Shown piece by piece: positions 47,401-59,345 of a stretch of 64,000 nt of DNA; within the stretch, counting starts at the first letter, position 1, and every line of letters starts with the position of its first letter. Source of the stretch: Welwitschia mirabilis (lineage: Eukaryota > Gnetophyta > Gnetopsida > Welwitschiales). A program made the translations under genes and the position numbers. The notes under the pieces are model-generated. The model made no database searches, was not told the DNA's origin, and saw only the letters and a list, made by a program, of their open reading frames with translations. Where the stretch lies: assembly GCA_051453625.1 (NCBI GenBank), contig JBOZIK010000001.1, positions 154,434,838-154,498,837 of the forward strand, written 5' to 3'.

Positions 47401-48768
47401 TGAGAAGAGAAGATTTGATAATTTATAAGATAAAGTGGAATTTTAGATGAATATTTCTTATGTTCACTATTGAAAAAAATAATGTATCCAACACATAAAG
47501 AAAACTCATTAAAACCCAAAAAAGAGGAAAAACTAGAAAAAATTAAAGATTATGGTATAATCACTTGAAAAGGGATCTTACTCTTATCCACAAGTTCAAG
47601 TGATCTATCTAAGTCACAATGCAATAAAGAAAACAAAGTCATAAGAGAGAGATATATTAACAATGAAAAAAAATAATCCCAAAAATCTAGGTGATCTATC
47701 CAAACCATAATGTATGATAACCAAGATAAACCCCCTTTAAATAATGAAAAACTATGCATATGAGAGCAAATAAATATTTTGTTAAAAATCTTTTAATGTA
47801 AGTGAGGTAAATTTTAACACAAAGAGGCCTAATTTAATTATTAGATGATGAAAATACAAACTTATAAATTTTGGAGTCTACTCCCAGATCCAAGTAGTGA
47901 TCACGTCTTCTCTAAAAATGGTAGTCTTGTCTCCTAAGAGCATAAAAGGACAAAAATATAAATCACCTCAGTGGGCATCTAAGTCATTAGCTAGTTTCAG
48001 TTAACTCAGCTATAAACCCCCCTTAAGAGAGAGTAAGCTGTAATGTTGGTGACCTACTTATGCTTTAGACTCGGTAAATTTTAAAATTTAATTATACTTA
48101 TGATGCCTTATCAACTTAGTGATAAGATCCTAGTAGACCCTACTACTATGCCTCTTTCCTTCATCCAATATACCCGTGATTACTAAGAGTTATGCTATAA
48201 TCTAAGCCTCAAGGCACTTGAGATATTTCCACTTAAGAGAGACATGACTCTCTGTACAGCCTANNNNNNNNNNNNNNNNNNNNNNNNNNNNNNNNNNNNN
48301 NNNNNNNNNNNNNNNNNNNNNNNNNNNNNNNNNNNNNNNNNNNNNNNNNNNNNNNNNNNNNNNGATATTTCCACTTAATAGAGACATGACTCTCTGTACA
48401 TCCTACACTTCATAATTAAGGTACTTAAGATTGTATAATAAGCTCAAAGGGCAACATAGCCTAACATAGATCTCTATCTACATAAGGCTCTCTATGCTTA
48501 TCACTAACTAAAAATTATTACTGGTGGAAAATGTAATGTATTTAGGGGTCAGAGGTAATTTCCACTTTTAAACCTTAGTCATAAAAAATTAAATTTTAAA
48601 TGTAAGAAAAAGCAAAGGAAAATAACAAAAACACATACATGAGGATAGAGATTAACTTATATAGTTAAGCTAAGTGGATCTTACTCAACATCCCAGACTT
48701 AGCTTAATCTATTTAAATCATAAAAAAATCTAAGTGAGAAAAAATCAATTCAAGTGGATCTTGCTTCA
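47400..48768 (-). other. Probable copia 5' leader, left part
   Basis: No coding motif. It lies upstream of the copia gag and ends at the left LTR of the second gypsy nest. Inferred to continue at 60686. It contains a GGTGATCTATCC-type repeat about 115 bp apart (47600 and 47690). Confidence 0.45.
48221..48405. repeat. Direct repeat of about 42 bp across a gap
   Basis: GATATTTCCACTTAAGAGAG...CTGTACAGCCTA at 48222-48263 and again from 48364 with two differences. The gap is exactly 100 N. Probable unmerged contig ends or a short tandem repeat. Confidence 0.7.
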
Positions 48769-49686
48769 TATTGCAGTGTGAATTTATGCAATCATAAAGT
48801 CCTTTAAGTAAACCTGTAAATCAAATGACTTATAGAAAAACACACACTAGTATAGATAGGAGTTTACTCGAATGTTGTAATCCCAATGAAGGCACTAGGC
48901 TCAAAGTTAGAGAACTGATTTCCAAAGGTATTTTTAGTATTTTATCTTTTAATTAACTAAAAGGAAATAAAGTAAATGCAATGCAATGTAAATGGATATG
49001 AAATTCAAATGGAAATGGAATAAATTATATTGATTTCTAATTCTTCTATTATAAGAACTAGCTCTCTATAATTTAGATCGATTAAGAAGAGTACTCAACT
49101 TATTCCTAATCAACATGAACTATGAGATATACCAAGTAGAATAAGGAATGTAATGTGAAATGGAAATGGAATAATAATGCAATGTAATATTAACCAAACA
49201 ACCTTGACAAATTTTGCCCTAAAGATCTAGATAAATCACATAATTATTACTTTAAACTATGATCAATGTAAATAATAAAGGACATACACAGAATTGAAAT
49301 GAAAATAGCAATTGTATTGATTAAAAGAGTAATTGGATTAATTCAAAAACTTTACATCCACTTNNNNNNNNNNNNNNNNNNNNNNNNNNNNNNNNNNNNN
49401 NNNNNNNNNNNNNNNNNNNNNNNNNNNNNNNNNNNNNNNNNNNNNNNNNNNNNNNNNNNNNNNACCATAAGGGACATAAACAAAATTAGAATGAAAAGAG
49501 TAATTGTATTAATTTCAAAGAACTTTACATCTACCTACAATAAAATAGCAGCACCTTAATGGAAGAGACTCAGCGTAACATCAAGGAAACTCCTTTCTGT
49601 AACTATTGGATGGACCTCTTATCTTTCAATCTTTCATCACAAGCATATCAGGTATAAGAGATGGTTTGGAAGTGAGGAAAAGAAAG

Positions 49687-49696
49687 GTATTTATAG
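49687..49696 (-). promoter_or_regulatory. TATA box in LTR
   Basis: CTATAAATAC on the minus strand, kept at the same place at 56797-56806 and 60061-60070. Confidence 0.5.
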
Positions 49697-49810
49697 TTTT
49701 TCATTAAAAGTATTAGAACCATAATCCTATAAGTCCAAGATAAACCCTGGCAGCCCAAGTGGAGTGCATGACACCATTACAAGACAATTTAGTCCCACTT
49801 ATATAAAAGA

Positions 49811-50070
49811 GTTATCCTCCTGACTATTGTGGAGATGATAATTTGGATGATGCCCCTTAACAATAGATAAGTCTTCCCACTCTGCAATTGATCCTGTAGC
49901 TGGCTCTAGATGTATTATTATCCCTAATATCATGGGAATGACAATGGGGATGACACTTTCTCAGAAAGGGGCTTTATTGGCTTCAATCTCTAGTCCACAT
50001 TACTATTGCAATGGGCAGATATAGATTTGTTTTCACCTCTATCTTGGGGATGACAGTGAGGATGACATCC
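49811..50070. repeat. Three palindromic motifs, subfamily 2, in LTR U3
   Basis: 49811-49853, 49915-49956 and 50036-50070. In this subfamily the core is TGTCATGGGGATGACA-like and the right arm GGGGATGACA. They lie upstream of the TATA box on the minus strand. Confidence 0.7.
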
Positions 50071-50303
50071 TTCCAAAGCTTCTCAGGTAAATCAAAGTAG
50101 CCTTCTTCATCATTAATCTTCCTCTAACAAACTAAGTATCAGAATATGTCTGAAATGCCTTCAATTATACCAATAAGTACATGTTTCCATGATCATCTTA
50201 TTAACTCTTCATAATCATTAGAATTACATCTAAACCTACATAAATGTCTTGTAAGAGTACTCGAAATACACCATTAAATTCTTACAAATTGAAATCGCAA
50301 CAT

Positions 50304-50320
50304 AGCCCCCTACTTAGCCT
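50304..50320 (-). other. Polypurine tract, outer element of second nest
   Basis: The minus strand reads AGGCTAAGTAGGGGGCT directly before the LTR start, the best-kept PPT in the window. Confidence 0.75.
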
Positions 50321-50553
50321 TGTTAGTCCCTAACAAAGTGAGCAATCGACTGTATTACAAGCAAATTTGACTAAGATAATCATTAACTATAAAAATGTAA
50401 TTTGAGTTTAATTTTATCGTATAGGAATAGACAATAAAAATTCATTAACTAATNNNNNNNNNNNNNNNNNNNNNNNNNNNNNNNNNNNNNNNNNNNNNNN
50501 NNNNNNNNNNNNNNNNNNNNNNNNNNNNNNNNNNNNNNNNNNNNNNNNNNNNN

Positions 50554-51217
50554 ACAAGAGCATCAAGTATAAAAGATGAATTGGAAGTGAGGACAATGAA
50601 GGCATTTACATTAAAGATTTTAGAATTGTAACCTTAGAAGTCAGAGAAGAAACCATAGTAGCCTAGATGAAATACGTGACCCCATTACATGATAATTCAA
50701 TCCCACTTATACAAAATAGTTATCATTCTAATTGTCATGGGGATAACACTAGGGATGATAACCCTTAATAATAAATAAATTATCAGCTTTCAGCTTTGTA
50801 ATCAGCTTTGTAGTTGGCTCTCAATTTATTGTCTTCCCTCATGATATGGGGACGAAAATGGAAATGATACCTCCTTAGAAAAGGATGCTTGTTTGCTGTA
50901 AGCTCTAGTCCAAGTTGATATTACAATAGGCTAATATAGTATTATGCTCTTGTTTGTCATGGGGATGATAGTGGAAAAAATACTCTTTCAAAGCTTTTTA
51001 GCTAAAGCAAATCATCCGTTTTCATTATTAATCTTCCTCCAACACACTAAATACTAGAACATGTCTAAAATACCTCTAAACATATCAAGAATTATGTGTT
51101 TGCATGATAATCTCATCAACGCTTCATAATTATGAAAATTACATGTAAACCTATACAAATGTTTTGTAAAAGTACTCTAAATACATCATCAAATTCCTAA
51201 AAATTAGCATCACAACA
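50554..51217 (-). mobile_element. 3' LTR part of the inner element
   Basis: Similar to 49640-50302 with many differences, so a separate copy. It ends CACAACA before its own PPT (51219-51235, AGGCTAAGTAGGGAGCT on the minus strand). The downstream part of the LTR is missing at the gap. Palindromes at 50719, 50827 and 50947. Confidence 0.7.
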
Positions 51218-52754
51218 TAGCTCCCTACTTAGCCTTGTCAGTCTCTGACAAAGTGAGTGATTAACTATATTGTAAGTTAATTTACCTAAGATAATTAGTA
51301 ACTAGAAAAATAAAATTTGAGTTTAATTTTATCATATAAGAATAGACATTACAAACCATTAACTAATACAATCACTGACGTATTCATAAGCCCCCTACTT
51401 AGACACATCACCATAGAATAAATGAATGTCATACAAATCTAAAAATCATAAAAGATCATAATGATAGCTCAGAGAATAATAATGTGTATGCATAATTTGA
51501 GAAAGTAATGCTGAAACTGTTGTGTAAAACTTAAGTAGTAATAATTTTAAAGAATGATGCATGAAAAGTTCATTAATGTTTTCTATGAGAGGTAAAGTAT
51601 AAAAGTAAATATAGTATTTTTTCCTTACATGATCTGAAACATAGCTTCAAGAAAAACTCTGTGAATGTGCTACTGTGCTTCTGCTAAACAAAGCTTATAT
51701 AATTTAATCAAGTAACATGAAATCATATTCAAACAACTCATCGTAAATATGTACCATGAAAGTTCAAAATGATCTTTTTAAATTAAAAATTATAAATTTT
51801 TACTTAATATCTCATAAGAAGGCTTAGAGAGATGTCCTATCCCCCTCATAGTTAAAGCAAGATATCCGAAATTACACAAAGTAAAAAGGATGACTGTAAT
51901 CCTGTCTATTATAGGAATGACAGATGTAAGATAATAGTGTTCAAATGAGATGTTTGGATAGATTAGGAAAAATCTAAAAAAGTCTAATAATAAGAAAGTA
52001 GTGAAAACGTAGCAAAAAAATAGAAGGAGGTAGAAAGTGAAGAGTTATTCTAAAAAACATAACCATGGGAAAAGAGAATTATGAGACCATAATAATGCAT
52101 TAAGAAAAAGAAAGCAATTCTTAAAAGTACTCCTCAAATATACCCCAAATTCTATGAGTATTCAAGATGTTATAAATGGATGTATGCAAAACCAAAAACA
52201 AAATAGAAAAACATTAGTACCAAACAAAAGGAATACATCAATAAAAGTGAAAGGAAGACATCAAAATAAAGTGCTTAAAAGAACAACAACCTTTATAAAG
52301 AAAAAAACTAGGAGTGAAAATAAAAAGATAACTAGAAAATGACAAAATGGTCAAGTGCCAATTATTGTGTGAAAAAATATATGTAAATGACTTTAAACAT
52401 TCCAAATAAAATAGCTAAGGAAAACATAATGAAAATGAACAACTAGGAACATGAAGAAGATTGCTTCCCTACCCAAAATTCCACCCTAGCAAATTCCTAT
52501 AAGAGAAATCATAAAAGCACCTGATAATGATTCATGACATAATGTAAAAATTCATAAAGTTCCACTCGAATAGGCAATAATTATAATTATGTCAAGTATA
52601 TTTAATGTTATCAAATAATAAATGATAAGATAAAAAGTTGTTGAAATAGGAACTGTCAAGTTATCATCTCAAAACAATAATAGAATATAAAAAAGTAGAG
52701 TGATCATGTAGAAGTACAATAAATAAGTAAATAAAAGAAGTCTAAGAAATAAAA

Positions 52755-52975
52755 AATACCTCTAATAATACTAGGGACATCACTGATCTCGTAGACTCTA
52801 AGTAAGAATTTATTCAACCATGATGAGGGAAGTGCAACCACTGTCAAAGGAGTAAAGACCCACACAGCATAGTCAACTGACCTCCTAGTGGAGTTCACAT
52901 AATATCGAACTGCCAAAGTCCACTCTTGAGAAAATTTGGCTCAGTGTGCTTGCGATAGGACATCATGATGACCAT
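52755..52975 (-). repeat. Conserved 3' non-coding block, copy 4 of 4
   Basis: Matches 12175-12395 on the same strand and 32640-32880 on the other: CTAGGGACATCACTGATCTC and ATCATGATGACCAT. Confidence 0.7.
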
Positions 52976-53879
52976 TTTTTGAGATATAACATGAGAGAGC
53001 ATGACCTATATTCATTATTTTTTTCTTTTTTCTTTTTTTTTTTGGAATGAAAATTCTACATGACCATACTCATAAGGATAAAAGTGAACTGATAAGATAA
53101 ATAACAAGGAAGAACATGCTAAAACAATGCATTACTTAACACCATTTAAAAAGAATAAAAGAACTAAGGCATCTTCCTTCAAAATGAATGTCATAGACAT
53201 ACGAATATGTGAGGATTGAATGAAGTTAATCTTATCATTTAAAATGCTCAAATAAAATACTTACTAATCATGATAACTTCATAAAGTAAAACATTAGTTA
53301 AGTTAAAGATGTTCAAGTGATAGCATGACATTTACCAAAAGAATCGGCTAAGGAAGAATTTATATAATGGTAGGAGGAAAATTCCAACACAAGTACTTCT
53401 ATCATATTCAAAGTTTAATTGATAGATATTTTAATGATTTTTACATGTTTATCCATTAACATCTAAATTTCCCAAGTGTTTAGATTGAAAGTTTCAACTG
53501 AGCCATTAAAAGATGCAACTTTTTCCTGAAAGATAAGAACCAAACCATTGAGAAGTTCAACTAGTTATGGAAAAAGTACATTCAGGTATTGCATGTTTTA
53601 AAAAAAAGGATCAAATCAAATAGAAACTAATTGATAAAATATAAAAGGTATACAATCATTTTGGAGTAAAATAAATTAGACGTAAAGAGAGAAAAATGAT
53701 AAAACTTTGATAGCATAAATTTTCAAATCCAAATAAGAGATAAAGAAGTGATAAATTTCATTAAAAAATAATCTCTTATTAAAATATTATAAATAATCAT
53801 GAATATCATTATATAATTCATTCAAGTGACTACTCAAAGATTGGATCCAAGAAATTTTTAAGGGCTTTTAATAATGTTT

Positions 53880-55342
53880 AATAAGATTGATAAGCTCCTT
53901 AAGATTCAACTCTAAGCATGGATTATCATCAAGAAGATAAGGCTTACCCTAATTCAAAATTTTAAGATAGTCCAAGTTAAACCTTTAAAAAAGATAATCA
54001 TTAAAAGCATAAGGTAAACTAAACTTGGTAGAAAAAGAAAGAATGTTATGTTGAGGATCACATGGATTTTTAGAAGGAAGAGATTGAGAGATATGAGAAA
54101 TAGACTCTTCAAAAGTATGGGTTTTATGAGAGTCAAGGGAAGGAAAATGTTCTTGAGAATTATATGAAGGTTTAATTAGAAGAGATGGAGAAAGGTTATC
54201 ATGACCAATGTCATAAGATAATTTAAAAGTGAAAATACCAGTGGATGTAGAATTGGAGGGAAGGATATGATTTGAAATTGTACATTAAGGCATAGATGTA
54301 GAAGTATGGGTAAAATGAACAAGTTTATCCTCTGTGGAGTTTGTATAAATCTCTATGGATCCTTCATTGTATTTAGTTTCTTCATTAGGATCTGTGTCAT
54401 TACTTGGTCAGATTGTTGTTTTACTTTTTTCATCATTTTTTATAACTATATCTTTCTTATCTTGTTGAATATTTCTTTCATTCTCTAGGTTATTAGATTT
54501 ATTGAAAAGACTATCAAGAGAAATAAGTGCATCATTTTCATTACTAATTGAAAAATTTTTATATTCTTCATGAATGAATTCCTCATCTTGCTTATCTAGC
54601 AGTAAATGAATGACAGGAATATAATCTAATACTTTAATATCATCATATAATAAATGGTCACCCTTATCTCGATTATTGAAAGATTTAATTGAGTTATTAT
54701 TATCTCTCTTTGCTCGTTTCCTAATAAGTAGGATGTTAAAGTTTAATCCAAAATTTCATCTTCTATTTGAAAGTAAGAATCATCATTATTTGTGTCTAAG
54801 TTCTCCTTGTTTTCCTCAAGGTAGGATGAAGTAGGATAGGTTTTAGAATGCTGTGTTGTAAAAGATCCTTGAATTTCTAATAGTATTTATTGCAAACTTT
54901 CAACCAAATTTTCTAAGTTTTGATTGGTCATGTGTATTTCATTGTTATGTTCTTGACTGTTCTTTATTTTATCAATCATTTGTTACATAGGATCATTTTC
55001 TTCCTTATAGTAGTTCACAAGGGATGGTTCTTCTTTATAGTCATGCATGGGAGATGGTGGGGATTGATAAGAATGTTTGTAGGAAGTTTATCTAAATGCG
55101 TTGGAATCCTTAAAATGTGAAGAATCTGCATTGTTGTTTCTATATGAGGTTTGAAAAGAAGATGGAAAAGAAGAAGAAGATTGAAAAGAGAAAGGGACTC
55201 AATTCCTACTCTTAAAAACATTTTGTATTGTTCTCCCTCTTGTAAAAACCTCTTAAAGTGTTTTGTCATTATAAACCTCAGAATCATGTATGTTTCTCCT
55301 TTTAAAAAGAAGTTTCTTAATGGTCCTTCTATCACTATTCAT
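53880..55342 (-). pseudogene. Acidic/coiled-coil ORF fossil, copy 2
   Basis: ATG at 55342 begins MNSDRRTIKKLLFKRR. Further on come HDYKEEPSLVNYYKEENDPM and IDKIKNSQEHNNEIHMTNQ (coiled-coil-like), GSFTTQ, SSYLEENKENL, YFQIEDEILD, then a shorter acidic part and the C-terminal LNWGKPYLL equivalent (LDYLKIL then GKPYLLDDNPCLEL in a frame with one stop, 53880-54000). The order is the same as 3460-1209. The three copies differ by substitutions while keeping motifs, which points to past selection on a protein. No known family recognised. Confidence 0.55.
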
Positions 55343-56052
55343 TCAAGTAATTGAGAAGAATGGAATAAAAGAATTTAATTTCAAAATAATAAGAAATATA
55401 AATACACAGTAAAGATCAAGTTCTTCTCTTTTTTACATTTCATCGTTTTGTCAAAATTATTGATCCTTAACACTCAAAAGATGTGTAATTATTATTTATG
55501 TTAACTGTCATGAAAATAACTAATAAAAAAACTATACAGAAAAAGAAAAATCTGATTCTAAAATAATAAAACAAAAAAAAAATCTTGGAACTTGCATACC
55601 TATGACGTCTGTACCTAGATGAAGTTGAATAATCCTTTACTAATGTTTCCTTTAATCAAGTTCCACTCCCTTTGATATTTTGTCTTTCTACTAGAATTCA
55701 CTATCTCCCTACATGTATTAGATAATAAACAGAAAACCAAAATCAGAAACAATAGACCGTCATCCACCTAGTCATGGGTACAATAGGGATGATGATGATC
55801 ATAGTAATGAAAATCCAAGCTCAAAAAATTTGCAAAAGCGGAAATAAATTTTAAAACTTTAGAACTATTATGCTCAATATCATGGGGACAACAGAGAGGA
55901 TGACAAGATCCCTAAAAAAATGTAAAATAAAATTTACAAAAATAAATCTACTTTAAGCTAATCTAGAAATACAGCACTAATTCAAATAAATGATCTAAAT
56001 AGAAGATTCAAGGTACTTATCTGGTTAGTGATAATTCTCCATCTCCTTACAG

Positions 56053-56073
56053 CCTTCCTTGGTAACAGTGCCA
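56053..56073 (-). other. Primer-binding site of the inner element
   Basis: The minus strand reads TGGCACTGTTACCAAGGAAG, the best-kept PBS here: five differences from the tRNA-Asp-type site over 18 positions, all transitions. Three bases from the LTR at 56077. Confidence 0.75.
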
Positions 56074-56076
56074 AAA

Positions 56077-57243
56077 TGTTATGGTATAAATTTATGCAAT
56101 CTTGAAGTTATTTAGATAAACCTATAAATCAAATAACTTGTAGAAAAACACATACTAGTATAGACTAGAGTTCACTTGAATGTCATAATTCCAATGAAGG
56201 CACTAGGCTCAGAGTTAGAGAATTGATTTTCAAAGGTATTTTTAGTCTTTTATCTTTTAATTAACTAAAACAAAATAAAGTAAATGCAATGCAATGTAAA
56301 TGGATATGAAGTGCAAATGGAAATGTAATAAATTCTACTGATTCCTAATTCTTCTATCATAAGAACTAGCTCTCTATAATTCAGATTAACTAAGAAAAAT
56401 ACTTAACTTGTTCTTTATCAACTATGAGATATACCAAGTAGAATAAGGAATGTAATGTGAAATGGAAATGGAATAAAAATGTAATCTAATACTAAATAAA
56501 GTTAACATTGATAAAGGTTATCCTTATGATCTAAATAAATCACAAAACTATCACTTAACTATGATTAATTTAAACCATAAGGTACATAAACAGAATTAAA
56601 ATAAAAAGAGTAATTATATTGATTTCAAAGAACTTTATCTTTACATATAATAAAATAGCATCACCTCAATGGAAGAGACTCAGCCTAATACCAAGAAAAC
56701 TCTTTTCTGTAGCTACTAGATGAACCTTTTGTTCTTTAATCTTTTATCACAAACATATCCTATACAAAAGATGGTTTGGAAGTAAGGACAAGGGAGGTAT
56801 TTATAGTTTTACATTGAAAGTTCTAAAATCATAATCCTANNNNNNNNNNNNNNNNNNNNNNNNNNNNNNNNNNNNNNNNNNNNNNNNNNNNNNNNNNNNN
56901 NNNNNNNNNNNNNNNNNNNNNNNNNNNNNNNNNNNNNNNGTTTGGAAGTAAGGACAAGGGAGGTATTTATAGTTTTACATTGAAAGTTCTAGAATTGTAA
57001 TCCTAAAAGTTAGAAAAGAAACCTAGCAGCCCTAGTGGGGTGCATGACCCCATTATAATATAATTTAATCCTACTTATATAAAATAGTTATTCTCCTGAC
57101 TATTATGGGCATGACAAGGGGGACGATGCCTCTTAAGTAATTAGATTTTGGCTCCATAATCGATCCTTCAGTTTGCTTTAGATGCATTATCATCCCTCAT
57201 GTCGTGGAAACGATAATGGGAATGACACCTCCTTAGGAAAAGG
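56077..57243 (-). mobile_element. 5' LTR of the inner element, truncated at its start
   Basis: TGTTATGGTATAAATTTATGC onward, with a gap at 56840 whose sides repeat about 66 bp, a TATA box (56797-56806), and palindromes at 57088 and 57187. It stops at the gap 57244-57343, beyond which ORF sequence of the outer element begins, so the first part of the LTR is missing. Confidence 0.75.
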
Positions 57244-57343
57244 NNNNNNNNNNNNNNNNNNNNNNNNNNNNNNNNNNNNNNNNNNNNNNNNNNNNNNNNN
57301 NNNNNNNNNNNNNNNNNNNNNNNNNNNNNNNNNNNNNNNNNNN

Positions 57344-58600
57344 GAAGATAAGGCTTATCCCAATTTAAAATTCCAAGATAATCCAAGTCAAACTTTTGAA
57401 AAGAATAATTATTAAAAGCACAAGGTAAAGTAAACTTGGTAGAAAAATAAATAATGTTACTTGGAGTTCACATGGATTTTGAAAAAGAAGAGATTGAAAG
57501 ATAAGAGAAATAGATGCTTCAAAATTATCGGTTTTATAAGAGTCAAGGAAAGGAATATGACCTTGAGAATTATATGAATGTTTAATTAAAAGAGATGGAG
57601 AAAGGTTATCATGATCAAGATCACAAGGTAATGTGGAAGTAGAAGTAGAAGTGGAATGAAAGATGTGATTTGAATTTGTACATGAAGGCATGGATGAAAA
57701 GGATGTAGAAGTATGGGTAGAATGAACAATTCTATCTTCTACGAAATTGGAATGAATCTCTATGAGTCCTTCATTATAATTAATTTCTTCACTATTGTAT
57801 TTATTATTATTTCATTAGGTTGTTGATTTCCTTTTCTTATTATTATTTGTAACTAAATCTTCCTTCTTTTGCTGAATATTGCTTTCATTCTCTAAAATTA
57901 TTAGATTCATTGAAAAGATTATCAAGAGAAATAAGATCATCATCTTCATCATTGATTGAAAATTTTTTAGATTTTTCATAAATGGATTTCTCATCTCAAT
58001 TATCTAGTAGTAAATTGATGGTAGGGATATAATTTAAAACCATAATATCATCTAATGAATGGTCGTCCTTATCCTGATTATTGAAAGATTAAGTTGAGTT
58101 ATTATTATCTTCCCTTTGCTCATCTCCAAATGAGTAAGATATTAAAATTTCATCTTCTACTTTAAATCAAAAATAATTATCATTTGTGTCTAAGTTCTTC
58201 TCATTTTCCTCAAGGTAGGATGAAGTAGGATAGTTTTGAGAATGCTAGTTTGTAACAGTGTTTGTTGCAAAATTTTAACTAAATTTTTAAAGTTCTTATT
58301 GGTGTATTCTTCTTTATTTGATTAATCATTTCTTTTAATGAATCATTTTCTTCCTCGTAGTATGTCATGGGAGATGATTCTTCTTCATAGTAATGCATGG
58401 GAGGTGGTTGGGATTAACAAAAATGATTATAGGAAGTTTGTATAAATGAGGTAAAATCTTTAAAATGTGAAGAAGCTTCATTTTCATTTCTATATGAGGT
58501 GTGAAAAGAAGAGGAAAAAGAATAAGAATGTCAAAAAGAGGAAGGGGTCCAATTACTACTCTTAATAACATTTTATGTTATTCTCCCTTAGAATGTTTTA
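57344..58600 (-). pseudogene. Acidic/coiled-coil ORF fossil, copy 3
   Basis: Minus strand: YYEEESSPMTYYEEENDSLK and MINQIKK (coiled-coil-like; the YYEEEN box is doubled), SYSFGDEQ-like text near 58.1 kb, an acidic part, and LNWDKPYL at 57345-57386 next to the gap. The N-terminal MNS start is not recovered. Equivalent to 3460-1209 and 55342-53880. Confidence 0.5.
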
Positions 58601-58845
58601 TGTTTTTCCTCCTTTTTGCAAAGATATCTCAAAGTGTTTTATTACTATTATTCTTAGAATGTTTTAAGTATTTTTTCATTCCCCAAAAAAAAAAATCTTG
58701 GAACTTGTGTACCTATGATGTGCATATTTGGATTTTGCTCAAAGTCAAGTAATCCTTCTCTAATATTTTATCTTCCTAACAGAATTCACCATGTCCCTGC
58801 ATGCTTAAATAGTAAATAAAAAACCAAAATAAAAAACAATAGACT

Positions 58846-59170
58846 ATCATATACCTAGTCATGGGATGATAGAGAAAATGATGATCGCAAAAAAAAAAAA
58901 CTCTGAAAAAAAAATTGCAGGAAATGAAAAATTTAAACTATTGTCTAGTCTGTCATGGGGACAATGGTCAGGATGACAATCACACTAATAGAAAACCGAA
59001 ACTCAACAACTCAGAAAAAATTAAATTATCATCTAGGCTATTGTGAAGGTGATAGATAAGACAATAGTACCTTTATTACTAACTATGAATAGAAGAAAAA
59101 TTACAAAAACAGAAAATACTTTTAAAATTTTGAAATGTCATGCCCAATGTTGTCAGGATGACAAAGAGGA
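58846..59170. repeat. Four palindromic motifs in the leader
   Basis: 58846-58885, 58941-58980, 59029-59065 and 59140-59170, about 100 bp apart, between ORF copy 3 and the PBS. This regular spacing is also seen at 3729-3983. Confidence 0.65.
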
Positions 59171-59324
59171 CTATAGGGATCTTAAAAGATATAGAAAATA
59201 AAAATTACTTAAATAAACCTACTCTAAACTACACTAAAAATATAGTACTAATTCAAATAAATAACCTGAATAGCAAAATTCAAGGTACTTATATAGTTAG
59301 TGATAATTCTCCAGCTCCTTGCGA

Positions 59325-59345
59325 CCTTTCCCAATAATGACATCA
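59325..59345 (-). other. Primer-binding site of the outer element, second nest
   Basis: The minus strand reads TGATGTCATTATTGGGAAAG. Seven transitions relative to the tRNA-Asp-type site in the first 13 bases. Three bases from the LTR at 59349. Confidence 0.55.

Larger units (their letters stand above)
48769..50302 (-). mobile_element. 3' LTR of the outer element, second nest
   Basis: Plus-strand left end at TATTGCAGTGTGAATT (from TGTTATGG...), right end GAAATCGCAACA followed by the PPT. It includes the 100-N gap at 49364 with a duplicated stretch on both sides, a TATA box and three palindromes (49811, 49915, 50036). Confidence 0.75.
51236..56052 (-). mobile_element. Internal region of the inner pol-less element
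   Basis: In minus-strand order: leader with palindromes (55758-55800, 55867-55903), acidic/coiled-coil ORF fossil (55342-53880), the block shared with 80-240 (53360-53190), the conserved 3' block (52975-52755), then sequence without features and a weak palindrome near 51891. No protease, RT, RNase H or integrase motifs. Confidence 0.65.

Noticed and set aside
52154-52342. Lys-rich open frame on the plus strand
   Set aside because: Lies in the non-coding 3' part of a minus-strand element. Composition explains it.
55015-55335. Minus-strand open frame of 106 codons
   Set aside because: Overlaps the N-terminal part of acidic ORF copy 2 in another frame. The motif-bearing reading starts at 55342.
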